Below, one piece after another: positions 36,866 through 49,125 of a stretch of DNA of 64,000 bases. The DNA is taken from positions 41,113,283-41,177,282 of the forward strand of contig CM053331.1 in NCBI GenBank assembly GCA_028583605.1, read 5' to 3'. Every line of letters begins with the position of its first letter. The stretch's first letter is position 1. Made by a program: the position numbers and the translations under genes. The notes below the pieces were generated by a model, which was given only the letters and a program-made list of their open reading frames with translations, ran no database searches and had not been told where the DNA came from. The stretch is from Dastarcus helophoroides (Eukaryota; Arthropoda; Insecta; Coleoptera; Bothrideridae).

Positions 36866-37016
36866 GATTTAAAACAAATAGTCGAAAATTCAAGACAAAT
36901 GTAGAAAATTTTGAAATTTGAACTGAAGTGGGACTATATTAAAATTTTGACTTCCGGGAAAGCTTCGATGCGAGCCATGTAGAAAAATCTTAATTTGGGC
37001 AAACTTTTCCAAATTT
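36866..37016 (+). repeat. right border module, copy 3 (diverged)
   Basis: TAGTCGAAAATTCAAGACAAA to AACTTTTCCAAATTTAGG matches the modules at 35560 and 36020 without any 16-bp units before it. Confidence 0.65.
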
Positions 37017-37129
37017 AGGTATTTCCTCGAAATGCTGAGATAAGCGTCGAAACTTCGGAAAGAAAAACGAAATTTTAAAACGAATTCGTTTTGAAAACAA
37101 AGTCGTTTCAAAAACGAATAATTTTCGTT

Positions 37130-37390
37130 TTAAAATTTGGCAAAAATCGAATTTTATCGAAGATATCGAATTTTCTCAAATATTTCGAATTTTTTCAAAG
37201 ATCAATGTTTCCCAAAACCTCAGATGTAACCAAAATTTCGAATTTTTCGAAAATTGCGAATTTTTCGAAAATTGCGAATTTCTTCGAAAATTGCGATTTT
37301 TTCCAAATTTTCGTAATTTTTCAGAGTGAAGCATTAACATTTCGAAATGTTTCCCAAATTTTGGGTAATTTCTAAGATTTCGATTAAATT
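37130..37390 (-). repeat. short 19-bp satellite block, T-rich on plus
   Basis: TTTTTCGAAAATTGCGAAT units are clearest at 37230-37310. Confidence 0.6.
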
Positions 37391-38635
37391 CGCAACATTT
37401 ACGATATTATCAAAAGTGTGATAAATGCGAACGAATGGAATTTGATTTTCTTATGGAGTTATTTGGATGATCTTTAATTTATTTGCTTGTGTAGTCGGTT
37501 GACGTTGGATAAAAATGAAATTTTACGATGGTTTCTCTTTGGTGCCCCAGGATTAAAATCTGCCATGATAGTATTAATTAAAACCAAAGGAAAAATGTGC
37601 ATTTATAATTATTAATGGCATCATCTAGCAAATCTGGTTTCTATGAATCAAATTTCGTAATTACAGCCAGCAAGAGTTCCCGCTGAGTAGTTATATTATT
37701 AAAATCATCTATATTCATTCCATAGTAATTAGAATAATGGCTTGATGTTTTTGAAATATGATAGAATGTCGTGCGCTTCTCCAATGAGGCGGGGATTTGA
37801 TTTATGGATAATATTGATCAACTCTCTAATATGTGATGTGATGCTCAAAAGAGACTCGATAATTCCCATCTAGGACTTATTCTAATTATCCGCCATAATT
37901 TAAACCCCCAACGATCGTAAGCGTCGAAACCGAAAGTTCATAAATCGACGCAAAGGTGAAAACGTACACACATACATACATAAATCGGATAGTGTCAATT
38001 AAAAAACGATAAAAGTTGACATCGCAACTCGGTGAATGTCAATTTTTAAATGTAGTTAATGAAAACAAAACTGGCGGCCTCATTAATAACAGCGATTTGT
38101 TCCATAAGCCATTAACAACACAAAGAATCTACAATAGACCAATAAAGCGAATTTATGTTTGCAAATTTAAACAAAATATTATCCAATATCAATATCAGTT
38201 AATTTATGAAAGTGCCACAAATTTAGTTGCAATTATGCGGCACAAACATGTATGTTGTGTATTTTGTATTAATTAATAATGCGGCCCGATACGTGGATCA
38301 TGATGTTATATTCAAATAATGGCCATATCGGTGTTTGTCAACTCCAATTGTCCTGCACCACCATTGATAAATAATATATGTATTGTGCGCGCGTCAGAAT
38401 AGGGATTTATTAAATGGGGTTCTTGCCGGACAAGGCCGCAGCTCCGCATCCATTGTTAAGATATCACAATTCCTAATCACCCATTCCGGCAGCGATGAAA
38501 GCGCCCCATTCAGACGCCGCGCGCCCCCAATCGAACCTCCGTCGTAGCACCGGGACCAAATTATGAATTTGACACTTCAGCTCCACCAGAAAACTGCGTA
38601 TGGGTCGATGAGTTCAGACTCGAGTTCAATTTAGT
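37391..38635. other. unique intergenic sequence, nothing recognised
   Basis: About 1.2 kb of unique sequence, with a CpG-richer patch at 38500-38545. A plus frame at 38016-38276 (86 codons) has no recognisable motif. Confidence 0.5.
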
Positions 38636-38810
38636 ATTGTTACGTGTTACCAGTTCACGTTGGATTTTCAACATTTTAAAAGAACATTCAACTAGGGTAT
38701 TTGACGACTACTGGAATATTCAATATCGCACAATTACGTTATCTCCTTAGTTGCTGCTTAATTATTCAAATTTAGTAGATGCTATCTCTGGGTTGGATTC
38801 CTAATAATAC
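38636..38810 (-). mobile_element. LTR fragment, TGTTACGTGTTACC type
   Basis: It begins TGTTACGTGTTACCAG, as at 38813 and 789. Its distal part (CTACTGGAATATTCAATATC and CTCCTTAGTTGCT) matches 880-970. The far end is not resolved. Confidence 0.45.
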
Positions 38811-38812
38811 TA

Positions 38813-39042
38813 TGTTACGTGTTACCGGTTCGATAATTAAAACTCGGTGAATTGTAAATACTTTATTTCAAACTTATTTCAGAACACTTAACTATATGAC
38901 TATCTAACTATCTGACTACCTGAATATCTAACTATCTGACTACCTAACTACCAGGCTACCTGAGTGACTTAGGAAAAGACGACCGCGTATTTATACCGTT
39001 CCGGCTTCTAGAACGGATCTCCGTACAGAGCAGACTCGCGCT
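38813..39042 (-). mobile_element. truncated LTR of the 8339 subfamily
   Basis: TGTTACGTGTTACCGGTTCG is followed by the poly(A)-signal complement (TACTTTATTTC). An expanded CTATCTGACTAC repeat follows, then GACGACCGCGTATTTATACCG (TATA on minus) and TTCTAGAACGG. The U3 part beyond about 39042 is missing and there is no second end. Confidence 0.65.
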
Positions 39043-40030
39043 CGCGACTAATGCAAATTTTCCAATAAACATCTAGTAAAGCGCCTATGTCTAATAAAAG
39101 CTTTTAATTTCATATGATTAATGAAAGCTTTTAATTTCACATTTTTATACAAATTTCTTTGGAGTTTATGTTTAAAGAACTTTCGTTTAAATTAAAGAGC
39201 ACACAGACACGTAAAAGTGGCAACAATTCAATCTAGAAGAAAGGCCCCAAGTGTTCAACCAACTCATCAATTGATCAAACCTCGTATACGTAAATAACAA
39301 TATTTAACAGTTCAAGACGTGTAATAAGTTTAAAAGCTATTTTATTACTTTATTACTATTCTAAATTTCAATTTGAATGCCTTTTCTATGTAAATTTCGA
39401 TCGTCCCGATATATTTCTTTAAATGTGGTAAAATGTAAAGTAACTATTGTATTAAAGACATGATATAGAACTTCGACCATATTTTATTCGATACTTATCT
39501 GGCTTCTATGGCAATTTACTGGTATTTACAATACCATTGTTCAAGAAACACTTCCGTTATAACTCGATTGAAAGTTAAGCGTACGTAACGGCAGAAGAAT
39601 CCCTGAAAATCATTCCGGGACACATGTTGAATTCCCCACACCAGACTAGTGCGTCGTTTGTTGAAAACTAGCCGACAGGAGCAACAGATATCACAACTGA
39701 TTTACACGCGTTTTCAACGAAACCACCATAAAAGTGCATCCGTGACAAGCGCCGGTGCATCATTTCGTGATGTTTAAATCGGCGAGTTAACATGTCCCGC
39801 GGCTCCGACGTGTCCCCCACGCACCCCCGCTCGCCAATTGCCGGAACGGCGTTGACAAAACTGCGTTTTCAGATTGATGCCGCATCGAATTTGGGGCCCG
39901 GGAATTCCCCCATATCGGTCGCTATCTCCGAGAAACGATTTTGTTAACTAGGAACTACGAATATCATTTCTACGATTCCAATGGAAACTTTTGAAATTGA
40001 CCAAAACCCGAGAAACGTCTCGAAATTTCG
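39043..40030. other. unique intergenic sequence, nothing recognised
   Basis: AT-rich unique DNA with a CpG-richer patch at 39780-39910. No coding or RNA signal. Confidence 0.5.
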
Positions 40031-40560
40031 ATATGTTTCTCCATAGAAAAATTAGAATGTTCGGGAAAAATTTGAAAATTCGTACATAATTCGAAATATT
40101 GGGATTCGAAATTTTGTGGGACAATTTGAAATTTTTGGAAACATTTAGAGTTTTGGAGAATGCGATTTTCCGCGTAAAATCATAGCTTTTGGAAAAATTC
40201 GACAATTTGCAAAAACAAATGCTCAAAATTTGGGATATTTTGGGAATTTAAAATTTTGGGAAATATTCCATACTTTTGAAAAAAATCAATATTCTTTGGA
40301 AAATTCAATGTTTCGAGAAAAATTTAAAATGGTAGGAAAAATTCAAAATGTTCGCGAAAATTAGAAATTTTCAGAGAAAAATAGAAATTTGGTGAAAAAT
40401 TCGAAATTCTGGGTAAAATTCAAAATTTTGAAGTAAATTCGAAATTACGAGAAAAATTCAAACATTTGGGAAAAATTCGAAGTTTTGGGAAAAATTCGAA
40501 CTTTTGGGAATAATTAGAAATTTTGAGGAAAATTCAGAATTTTAGGTAAGATTGTAAACC
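40031..40560 (+). repeat. 19-bp satellite form 2, left flank of the second 16-bp array
   Basis: Degenerate ATTCGAAATTTTGGGAAAA units end in TTTTAGGTAAGATTGTAAACC, the same border as at 33920-33950. Confidence 0.75.
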
Positions 40561-40639
40561 CACCTTTTAATTTTTACTGAAAATTTCCCCTTTTTTCGAA
40601 ATTTATGAGCAGGATTTGTTCCACGTTATCTTGTTTTTA

Positions 40640-42247
40640 CACGACCTTGAGTTCCACTCACATGAGCTCAAGGCCACGAGGCTCCTGTTACCTTAATCTC
40701 TTGACATGAGTTCATATGACCTTGAAATGAAGTAATGTTAAATCTCACGCGACTTTAGGTTCGTGTGACCTTGAACTCAAGTGAACTTGAGTCACGCAAT
40801 CTTGAACTCACATGACTTCGAACTACGTGAACTTGAACGCATGTAACATTGGCATCACATATCTTTGACATCATGTGACCTTGAATATGTGTGACCTTGT
40901 CCTCACGCGACCTTGACATTATGTGATCTTGACCTAACGTGACCTTGATCACATGCGACCTTGACCTAGCGTGACCTTAATGACATGCAACCTTGACTTA
41001 GCGTAACCTTGATCACATGTGACCACGACATCACGTGATCTTAAACACGTGTGTCCTTGACATTACGCGACCTCACATGACCTTGACATCATGTGACCTT
41101 GAATATGTGTGACTTTGACCTCACGCGACCTTGACGTTACTTGACCTTGAACGCGTGCGACCCTGACTTCGCGTGAACTTGATCAAATGTGACCTTGACA
41201 TCACGTGACCTTAAACACGTGTGTCCTTGACATAACGCGACCTCACATGGCCTTGACATCATGTGACCTTGAATATGTGTGACTTTGACCTCAAGTGACC
41301 TTGTCGTTACTTGACCTTGAACGCGTGCGACCTTGACCTCGCGTGGCCTTGATCAAATGTGACCTTAAACACATGTGACCTTGACATCACACGACCTTAA
41401 AAACTTGTCCTTGACGTTACGCGACCTCACATGACCTTGACATCATGTGACCTTGAATATGTCTGACTTTGACCTCACGTGACCTTGACGTTACTTGTCC
41501 TTGAACGCGTGCGACCCTGACCTCGCGTGAATTTGATTAAATGTGACCTTGACATCACGTGAGCTTAAACACATGTGACCTTGACAAAACGTGACCTTAA
41601 ACACGTGTGTCCTTGACATTACGCGACCTCACATGGCCTTGACATCATGTGACCTTGAATATGTGTGACTTTGACCTCAAGTGACCTTGTCGTTACTTGA
41701 CCTTGAACGCGTGCGACCTTTACCTCGCGCGACCTTGTCGTTACTTGACCTTGAATGCGTCAGACCTTGACATCACACGACCTTAAAAACTTGTCCTTGA
41801 CGTTACGCGACCTCACATGACCTTGACATCATGTGACCTTGAATATGTCTGACTTTGACCTCACGTGACCTTGACACGTGACCTTAAACACGTGTGTCCT
41901 TGACATTACGCGACCTCACATGGCCTTGACATCATGTGACCTTGAATATGTGTGACTTTGACCTCAAGTGACCTTGACGTTACTGGACCTTGAACGCATG
42001 CGACCTTGACCTCGCGTGGCCTTGATCAAATGTGACTTTGACATCACGTGACCTTAAACACGTGTATCCTTGACATCACGTGACGTTGAACACGTGGACC
42101 ATGACCTCGTGTGACCTTGGGCACGTGCAACCTTGACATCATGTAACCTTTAAAGCATGCGACCTTGAGCTCACGTGATTTTGAACATGTGCGACCTTGA
42201 CCTCACGTGACCTTGAACACATAGGACCCTGACCGCACGTGACCTTG
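40640..42247 (+). repeat. 16-bp TGACCTTGA array with a 170-200 bp higher-order unit
   Basis: Same 16-bp family as at 34030. A sub-block, GTCCTTGACATTACGCGACC followed by TCACATGACCTTGACATC, recurs at 41053, 41223, 41407, 41609, 41793 and 41897 (spacings 170, 184, 202, 184 and 104), so multi-unit segments have been amplified here. The left border is shared with the first array. The right end (CCGCACGTGACCTTGAACTC) matches the ends at 35545 and 36010, but what follows differs. Confidence 0.88.
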
Positions 42248-42570
42248 AACTCCTGTTAGTAAAAATTTTGAACAAAATAGTCGACATTTTCAAAAAATTA
42301 GAAATTTTGAAAATAATTCCAGATTTTGCAAAACTTCGAAGATATTAAAGAAGGATAAAATTTTGGTAAAACTTTAAAGTTATAATTTCGGAAAAAAGTG
42401 TAAATTTTAAAAATGTATAATATTTGCATAAATTAAAATGAAAAAAAGTTAAGATTCTCGGGAAAAAAATCAAAATGTTGAAAAAAATCAAAATTTTTTA
42501 AAAAGATTAATAATGAGAAAATTCCAAAAAAATAGAAATTTCTGGAAAAATGTTGAAATTAAAAAGAAAT
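42248..42570 (+). repeat. degenerate 19-bp satellite
   Basis: AAAATTTTGAAAAAAATCAA-type words continue after the 16-bp array and fade by about 42570. Confidence 0.5.
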
Positions 42571-43570
42571 GGATCCATTTAACTCGTCGACCGTTACAAT
42601 AGTGAGTTAGGTGGGGCGGAAAAAAAAGTCGTCAACGGGAATTAGCAAAATTATTTCAAATAACATCCGAAATTATCGGAAACATTTATATGGGTTTCGG
42701 TTACAGATTCGGATATCCGACAGTTTCGGTTACGGTTACGGAACTCCATAACATCCCTACTTCACATGTCATTACCAAAATGTAAATTGTTAGATCTAGC
42801 CAGCTTTGGACCATTTCTTAGTCCTTTGATTTGCTTTCGGTTTAAAATCGAAATAAATTGGTGAAATTACGTCCCCACGTAAAACCATAACGATACACGG
42901 GCATGCAAATACAATGGTTTATAATTCCAAAAGTAATCTGGCCTCGGGCTAAAACAACGTAGATATAGCAAGATATATCAATCCGTTTGACATTTATAAT
43001 AATCCAAAAAAATATATATCGCCCGCGTTATCCGCCTGTAGAGATGACAGTGGCCAACTCGTCACCGAAGCAGCCGCCCCTCGGCACGACCACCCTCTCC
43101 CTTTGTTATTCGAAAAATACATTCATTATTCATCAAAAGCTGGGGGGCAGGGGGGGATGCGGAGCGTAATCAAAACAAATCGCACTCGCACAGACCCACT
43201 GCCCTAAACTGCCCTTGTCCGAGCGGCCGGAGGACCCGAACGATCGGGAGATGAGGCCCAAACCACGACACAGTGCCCCACCGTTCGCCTTGTGTCGGCG
43301 GACGAAATTAATGGGTGCTGGGAGCCCAATAAAAAATATTTTCCAACGATTGCGGCGGTGTGGGCGAAGCGTTTTGTCACTGACGCGCCATCTTTGAAAC
43401 AACGAGAGACGTGGTGACGCTTTAAATTAAAAAGGTCTTCGATGTTTGTTTTTTGAATGCTGCAGCTCTATTTTAATCAGTTTAAAGTGATTAAATAGAG
43501 ACAGGAAGCCTTTTTACTCAAATTTCGAGAAAAAATCGAAGTAAAGATGAGGATGAAAATCGAAATTTTG
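42571..43570. other. unique intergenic sequence with a CpG-richer patch
   Basis: 43040-43400 is richer in CpG (GCAGCCGCCCCTCGGCACG; GAGCGGCCGGAGGACCCG). Frames open on both strands (43133-43402 minus, 43215-43397 plus), so neither is convincing. A G-run lies at 43140-43156. Confidence 0.5.
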
Positions 43571-43574
43571 ATAT

Positions 43575-43924
43575 TGTTGCGGGCTATCGGTTTGAAATGA
43601 TTATTACGCGTGAATTATAACCACTTTATTTCCAAACTAAACTCGGAACACTATAACTGAATAATTAACTCATTTCTAACTACTAACTGCTAACTCACTA
43701 ATTAACTACACTGACTCTAACTGACTGATTCGAGGGAAAGGCGACCGCCTTATATAGTTTTCGCTTCCGGGTTCTAGAAAAATACAGCAGATAAGGCTTG
43801 TCGTTTGCCGAAATTTCTGGAACGCTTATCTGCCGTTTGCTTCAATACGCTGCCGCTTTCCCTTATCGGATCTTTCTAGAAAATTTTCTTACGTACTAAA
43901 TTCTATAATTTACATTTCGTTACA
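43575..43924 (-). mobile_element. solo LTR, minus orientation
   Basis: The plus strand starts TGTTGCGGGCTATCGG and ends CGTTACA. The flanks are ATAT (43571-43574) and CTAT (43925-43928), a one-base decayed duplication. On minus, TATATAAGG lies at 43748-43756, the trimeric heat-shock element GAAATTTCTGGAA at 43810-43822, and TTCTAGAA on both sides of it. Confidence 0.82.
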
Positions 43925-43969
43925 CTATTAAATCCTAAATTGGTTGGAACTTAATGACGATAATAATGA

Positions 43970-44300
43970 TACTGAAAAAAAAGTTGGAATTTCGAAAACT
44001 ATTGTAAATTTTCAGTAAATTTGAAGTATCGAAAAAAAATTAAGTTTTTGAACAAATTGAAATTATGGGAAAGATTGGAATGTTTTGAAACAAATCGAAA
44101 TTTTCAGACATTTCGAAATATTTCGAAATTTAAATATTAGTGAAAGTTTAAAACTTTGGGGAAAATTCGAAATTTTGAGAAAAAGTCGAAATTTTGGAAA
44201 AAATTGAAGATTTTGGGCAAAATTCAAAGTTCTCGAAAAAATCGAAGTTTTGTTGAAAATTCGAAGTTTCGGAAAAAATTCGAAACTTGAGGAAAAATTT
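43970..44300 (+). repeat. degenerate 19-bp satellite form 2
   Basis: GGGAAAATTCGAAATTTTG units run in the A-rich orientation and are decayed. Confidence 0.6.
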
Positions 44301-44304
44301 TATT

Positions 44305-44400
44305 TAAATACAAATATACTAAATCATGCAAATGTTTTATGAAGGACGTTCTACCGCGTTTAGTTTGCGTTGATTTTATTCATCGCCTGTTATTTTTTCC
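44305..44400. repeat. duplicated unique border next to a T-rich satellite block, copy 1
   Basis: ATCATGCAAATGTTTTATGAA, then CCGCGTTTAGTTTGCGTTG and ATCGCCTG recur with few changes at 49038-49125. Both copies sit immediately before a T-rich 19-bp block whose first ~100 bp are also alike. Confidence 0.75.
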
Positions 44401-45140
44401 CAAATAGTTTTTCTCTCAAAATTCCGAAAAAAATGTCAAATTCTTCCTAAAATGGCAAGCAAATTTGACTAAAATTTCAGATATTTGCAAAAAGTTAAAT
44501 CTTTTCCTAAAATTTCGATTTTTCCCAAAAGCATAAATATTTCCCAAGAGTTCGAATTTTTCCCAAGAGTTCGAATTTTTCCCAAGAGTTCGAATTTTTC
44601 CCAAAATTTCGAATTTGATCAAGATTTTTACAAAAATTTTATAAATTTTACCAAATTTTGAATTGTTCCTAAAATTTCGATTACTTGAAATTTCGAATTT
44701 TTCTCAAAATTTCGATTTTTTCCCCAAAATTTTGAAATTTTTTAAATATTTTGAATATTTCCCAAAATTTCGATTTATTTTCCAAAATTTCGAAATTTTC
44801 GAATTTTTTCCAAAATTTCGAAATTTTCCTTTTCCCAAAATTTCGAATTTTTTTAAATATTTTGAATTTTTCCCAAAATTTCGATTTATTTCCCAAAATT
44901 TCGAAATTTTTCGCAAATTTCGAATTTTTCCCAAAATTTCGAAATTTTCCAAATATTTCGCATTTTTCCCAAAATTTTGAATTTTTTCCGAAATAATTGA
45001 ATTTTTCTCAAAACTTGGAAATGTTTCCGTAATTCCACGTTTATGAAACATTATTTTCCGCGAAAAATTCGAATTTTTTCTAAAATGTCCAATTTCCCAA
45101 AATTTTGAATTGTTCCCAAATTTTCGAACTTTTCCCAAAG
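44400..45140 (-). repeat. 19-bp satellite form 2, T-rich strand on plus
   Basis: TTTTTCCCAAAATTTCGAA units. The orientation reverses near 45140-45150 without any intervening element. Confidence 0.88.
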
Positions 45141-45144
45141 TTCG

Positions 45145-47560
45145 AAAATTCGAGATTTTGGGGAAAATTCGAGATTTTGGGAAAAATTGGATATTTTGCG
45201 AAAAATTCGAGATTTTGCGAATTAGACAGTTTAGGAAAAATTTGAAATTTTATGAAACATTGATATTTTGGAAATACTTCGGTAATTTTGACATTTCGGG
45301 AACTTGGTAATAAATCAAAACGTTGAGGACAATCCCAAATGCTGAAAACTTCAAATAATTGATAAAAATTAAAAATTTTGGGAAAAATTCAAAATTCTGG
45401 GAAAATTCGAAATTTTACGACAGATTTGTAATTTTGGGAAAATAAGAAGTTTTGGGTAAAATTCGAAACGAAAAAATTCGAAATTTTGGAAATAATTTTA
45501 GGAAAAATTAGATACTTTAGAAAAAATTCGAGATTTTTAAGAAAACTGTTATGTAAGAACTATCCGGAAATTTTAAGAAAAATTCGAGATTTTGGGAAAA
45601 GTCCGAAATTTTGGTAAAAATTGGAAATATTGGGAAAAATTCAAAATTTTGGGAAAGTATTAAAATTTTGCAAAAATTGTGGTTAAATTCAAAAAATTGG
45701 GAAAAATTTGAAGTCGTAGGAAAAATTCGAACTCTTGGGAAAAATTCGAACTCTTGGGAAAAATTCGAACTCAGCGGAGAACGCGAAATTGTGGGACAAA
45801 TTGCAAATGTTGACAGAAATCTGAAATCTTGATCAAATTTGCTGGCCACTTTTGGAAAAAAATCGAACTTCTGGGAAAAATCCGAACTTTTAGAAAAAGA
45901 CTCGAACTATTGTGAAAAGATTTTAACTTTTGGGAAGAGATTCGAACTTTTGTAAAGATTCGAACTTTTGTGAAGATTCGAACTTTTGGGAAAATGTACG
46001 ATTTTGGAAAAAATATGAAATTTAGGAAAAAATTTGAAGTTTCGGAATAAATTCGAAATTTTGGGAAAAATTGGAAATATTGGGGAAAAATTCGAAAATT
46101 TGGCGAAAATTTTGAAATTTTGGGAAAATATTAAAACTTGAAAAAACCGTGGTCGAATTTAAAATATTGGGAGCAAGCCGAACTCTTTGGAAAAATTCAA
46201 ACTCATGGGAAAAATTCAAACTTATGGGTGAAATTCGAACTTATGGGAAAAATTCGAATTTATGGTAAAAATGCGAAATTGTGGGAAAATTGGGAAATCT
46301 TGACAAAAATCTGAAATATTTGTCAAGTTTGCTTGCCATTTTAAAAAGAATTTGACGTTTTCCCCGAAATTTCGGAAATTTTAAGAAAAATTCTAAATTT
46401 TGGGCAAAATCGAAATTTTCGGGAAACATTTACGATTTTGGGAAAAATATGAATTTTTGGGATTAATTAAATATTTTGGGAAATATCCGAAATTTTGGTA
46501 AAAATTGGAAATATTGGGAAAAATTCAAAATTTTGGGAAAGTATTAAAATTTTGCAAAAATTGTGGTTAAATTCGAAAAATTGGGAACAATTTGAAGTCG
46601 TAGGAAAAATTCGAACTCTTGGGAAAAATTCGAACTCATGGGAAAAATTCGAACTTATGCGGAGAACGCGTAATTGTGGGACAAATTGGAAATTTTGACA
46701 GAAATCTGAAATCTTGATCAAATTGGCTGGCCACTTTTGGAAAAAATTCGAACTTCTGGGAAAAATTCGAACTTTTAGAAAAGGACTCGAACTATTGTGA
46801 AAAGATTCTAACTTTTGGGAAAAATTCGAACTTTTGGGAAAAATTCGAACTTTTGGGAAAAATTCGAACTTCTGGGAAAAATCCGAACTTTAAGAAAAAG
46901 ACTCGGAACTATTGTGAAAAGATTCTAACTTTTGGGAAAAATTCGAACTTTTGGGAAAAATTCGAACTTTTGGGAAAAATTCGAACTTTTGGGAAAAATT
47001 CGAACTTTTGGGAAAAATTCGAACTTTTGGGAAAAATTCGAACTTCTGGGAAAAATCCGAACTTTAAGAAAAAGACTCGGAACTATTGTGAAAAGATTCT
47101 AACTTTTGGGAAAAATTCGAACTTTTGAGAAAAAAATTCGAAATTTTGGGAAAAATTCGAACCGTTGGGAAAAATTAGAGCTTTTGGGAAAAATTCGAAC
47201 TTTTGGCAAGAGATTTGAACTTTTGGGAACAATTTGAACTTCTGAGAAAAATCTGAACTTTTAGTAAAAATTCGAACTATTGTAAAAAGGTTCGAACTTT
47301 TGGAAAAAATTCGCACTTTTGGGAAAAACTTCGAAATTTTGAGAAAAATTCGAAATTCTGGGGAAAAATTTGAAATTTTGGGAAAAATTCGCACTCATGA
47401 AAAAAATTCGAACTCATGGGAAAAATTCGAACTTATGAGAAAGTCGAAATTTTGGGAAAATTCGAAGTTTAGGAATCAATTCGAAATACTAAGAATAATT
47501 CGAAATTTTGGGAAAAACAACGATTTCAGGAAAATTTAAATTCTTTAAAAGTAAACACAG
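45145..47560 (+). repeat. 19-bp satellite form 2, A-rich strand on plus, with nested higher-order units
   Basis: Consensus ATTCGAACTTTTGGGAAAA/ATTCGAAATTTTGGGAAAA. A ~260-bp segment at 45602-45850 recurs at 46488-46735 (offset about 886 bp), both including CAAAAATTGTGGTTAAATTC and CTTGATCAAATT. Near-identical tandem copies of a ~180-bp unit carrying CTCGGAACTATTGTGAAAAG lie at about 46860-47040 and 47040-47130. Units are most homogeneous at 46920-47040. Confidence 0.9.
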
Positions 47561-49037
47561 ATAATTAGAAATCAAATTTTTAAAGCAAAGGATAACAAGA
47601 ATAACAGCGGCGATAACGACGGTCCAAGCTGACAGCTGGATTCAAAGTTGCAACAAAATCCGACAGATTCTGCGAAGTTGAACGAAAGCGCTAAAATTTT
47701 TGCTAGAATGCTCACGGGAAAATTTACTGAGGATATTCCCTGAAGATTCCCAGGAAAAAAAATTGGGAGCGTTCACGAAGGTTCACGAATGAAAATCGGG
47801 GGATTCCCGGCGGGAAGACGGGAACAAAGTCCGGCAGCTTCTTTAAAATTCAACAATAAGTGGAACAAAGAGCGCTTTCGATGTGCTTCTATTTTATTTT
47901 CACAGACAGTCCCCGAGAGGTCAATTATTTATAAAACTTGTTTTATTCATAAGGTGAATATATCGTAACGTATAATAAAACGTAGATTTAAAAAAAATGA
48001 ATTAAAAAAAGTTATGCATATTCGATGAAAACAGGAAATGTCGTCTTATTATATTATAAACTTCGATATTACAATAAGAGAGTTCAAAACTTCAGTTCAC
48101 GGACAACTTTCGTATTAATTATGTATTACAATGAGTTATTTTTATAAAATTGCGTTCTTTGTCACTCGGTAATATGCAGAGTTTTCTCGTATTTTTTCCT
48201 TTTATTTACATTAAATTTCTAAGACGTGAATTCGCTTCGAAACAATATTAAATTTTAACCATTTGGCGGTCGAGAAAATCGCTTAGAAGATTACTTCGGT
48301 ATTATTATCATACATAATACTTTTTTCGTAAAGCAACGCCGCCGCGATGCCTTATTTAATATTCTGATACAATTTATTTAATGCATAAATTTCGAGTAAA
48401 AAATGGCATAATGGAATATTAAGGGATTTCTCGAAATTTGCATTAAATAAGGAAGATAACTAAAAACAAATTAAATCTGGGGAATAAATTTTAAGAATAA
48501 AGTTTAATTTTAGGGATCAAATTAGCATACATAGTGGGATGTTTTAAATTAATTCCAAGGCTTACTGCCTAGACTCGCTCTAATCGATATAAGACCGGTA
48601 AACAATGATTAAATGTAATGGTTATTACTTGGGTGTTGTAGTGCATCGATACAGTTCAATAAATCGCGGATAAATAGCCAAGATCCCACGATCCCGGTGG
48701 TACGGTTAGATTACAGTATTTTTGCTTTATGCCCCCTACAAACTCGGAATAAACTTAAAAGGAAAAACTGCCACATTACAGTGTCCTGTTTTAGCCGACG
48801 GTTTAGTGTGTAATTATCTCTCGTTTGATGATTCAGTAATAAGATTTTACCATGATAGAATAAAACTCGAAATACCCCTATAAAGCAAAGTGACATCTAA
48901 TTGAATTTCAATTCAAATAATTAATAGGCGAGTCGTAAAACAATTGAACAAGAGTATGTCATGGCAGAAAAACTACGTCATGTTTTGAATATTATGCAAA
49001 ATAATAGGTCACCGCATGAATATGTTCTCATTTTATA
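47561..49037. other. unique intergenic sequence, nothing recognised
   Basis: About 1.5 kb of AT-rich unique DNA. No family motif in the short frames (for example 48711-48896 minus). Confidence 0.5.
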
Positions 49038-49125
49038 TAAATATACAAATATATCATGCAAATGATTTATGAAGGACATTCTGCCGCGTTCATCTTGCGT
49101 TGATTTTTTCATCGCCTCAATTTTT
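49038..49125. repeat. duplicated unique border, copy 2
   Basis: ATCATGCAAATGATTTATGAA, CCGCGTTCATCTTGCGTTG and ATCGCCTC match 44305-44400. Confidence 0.75.

Noticed and set aside
43133..43402. CpG-richer frames near 43.2 kb as a possible exon
   Set aside because: Frames are open on both strands, there is no recognisable motif, and no splice-site pair can be defended.
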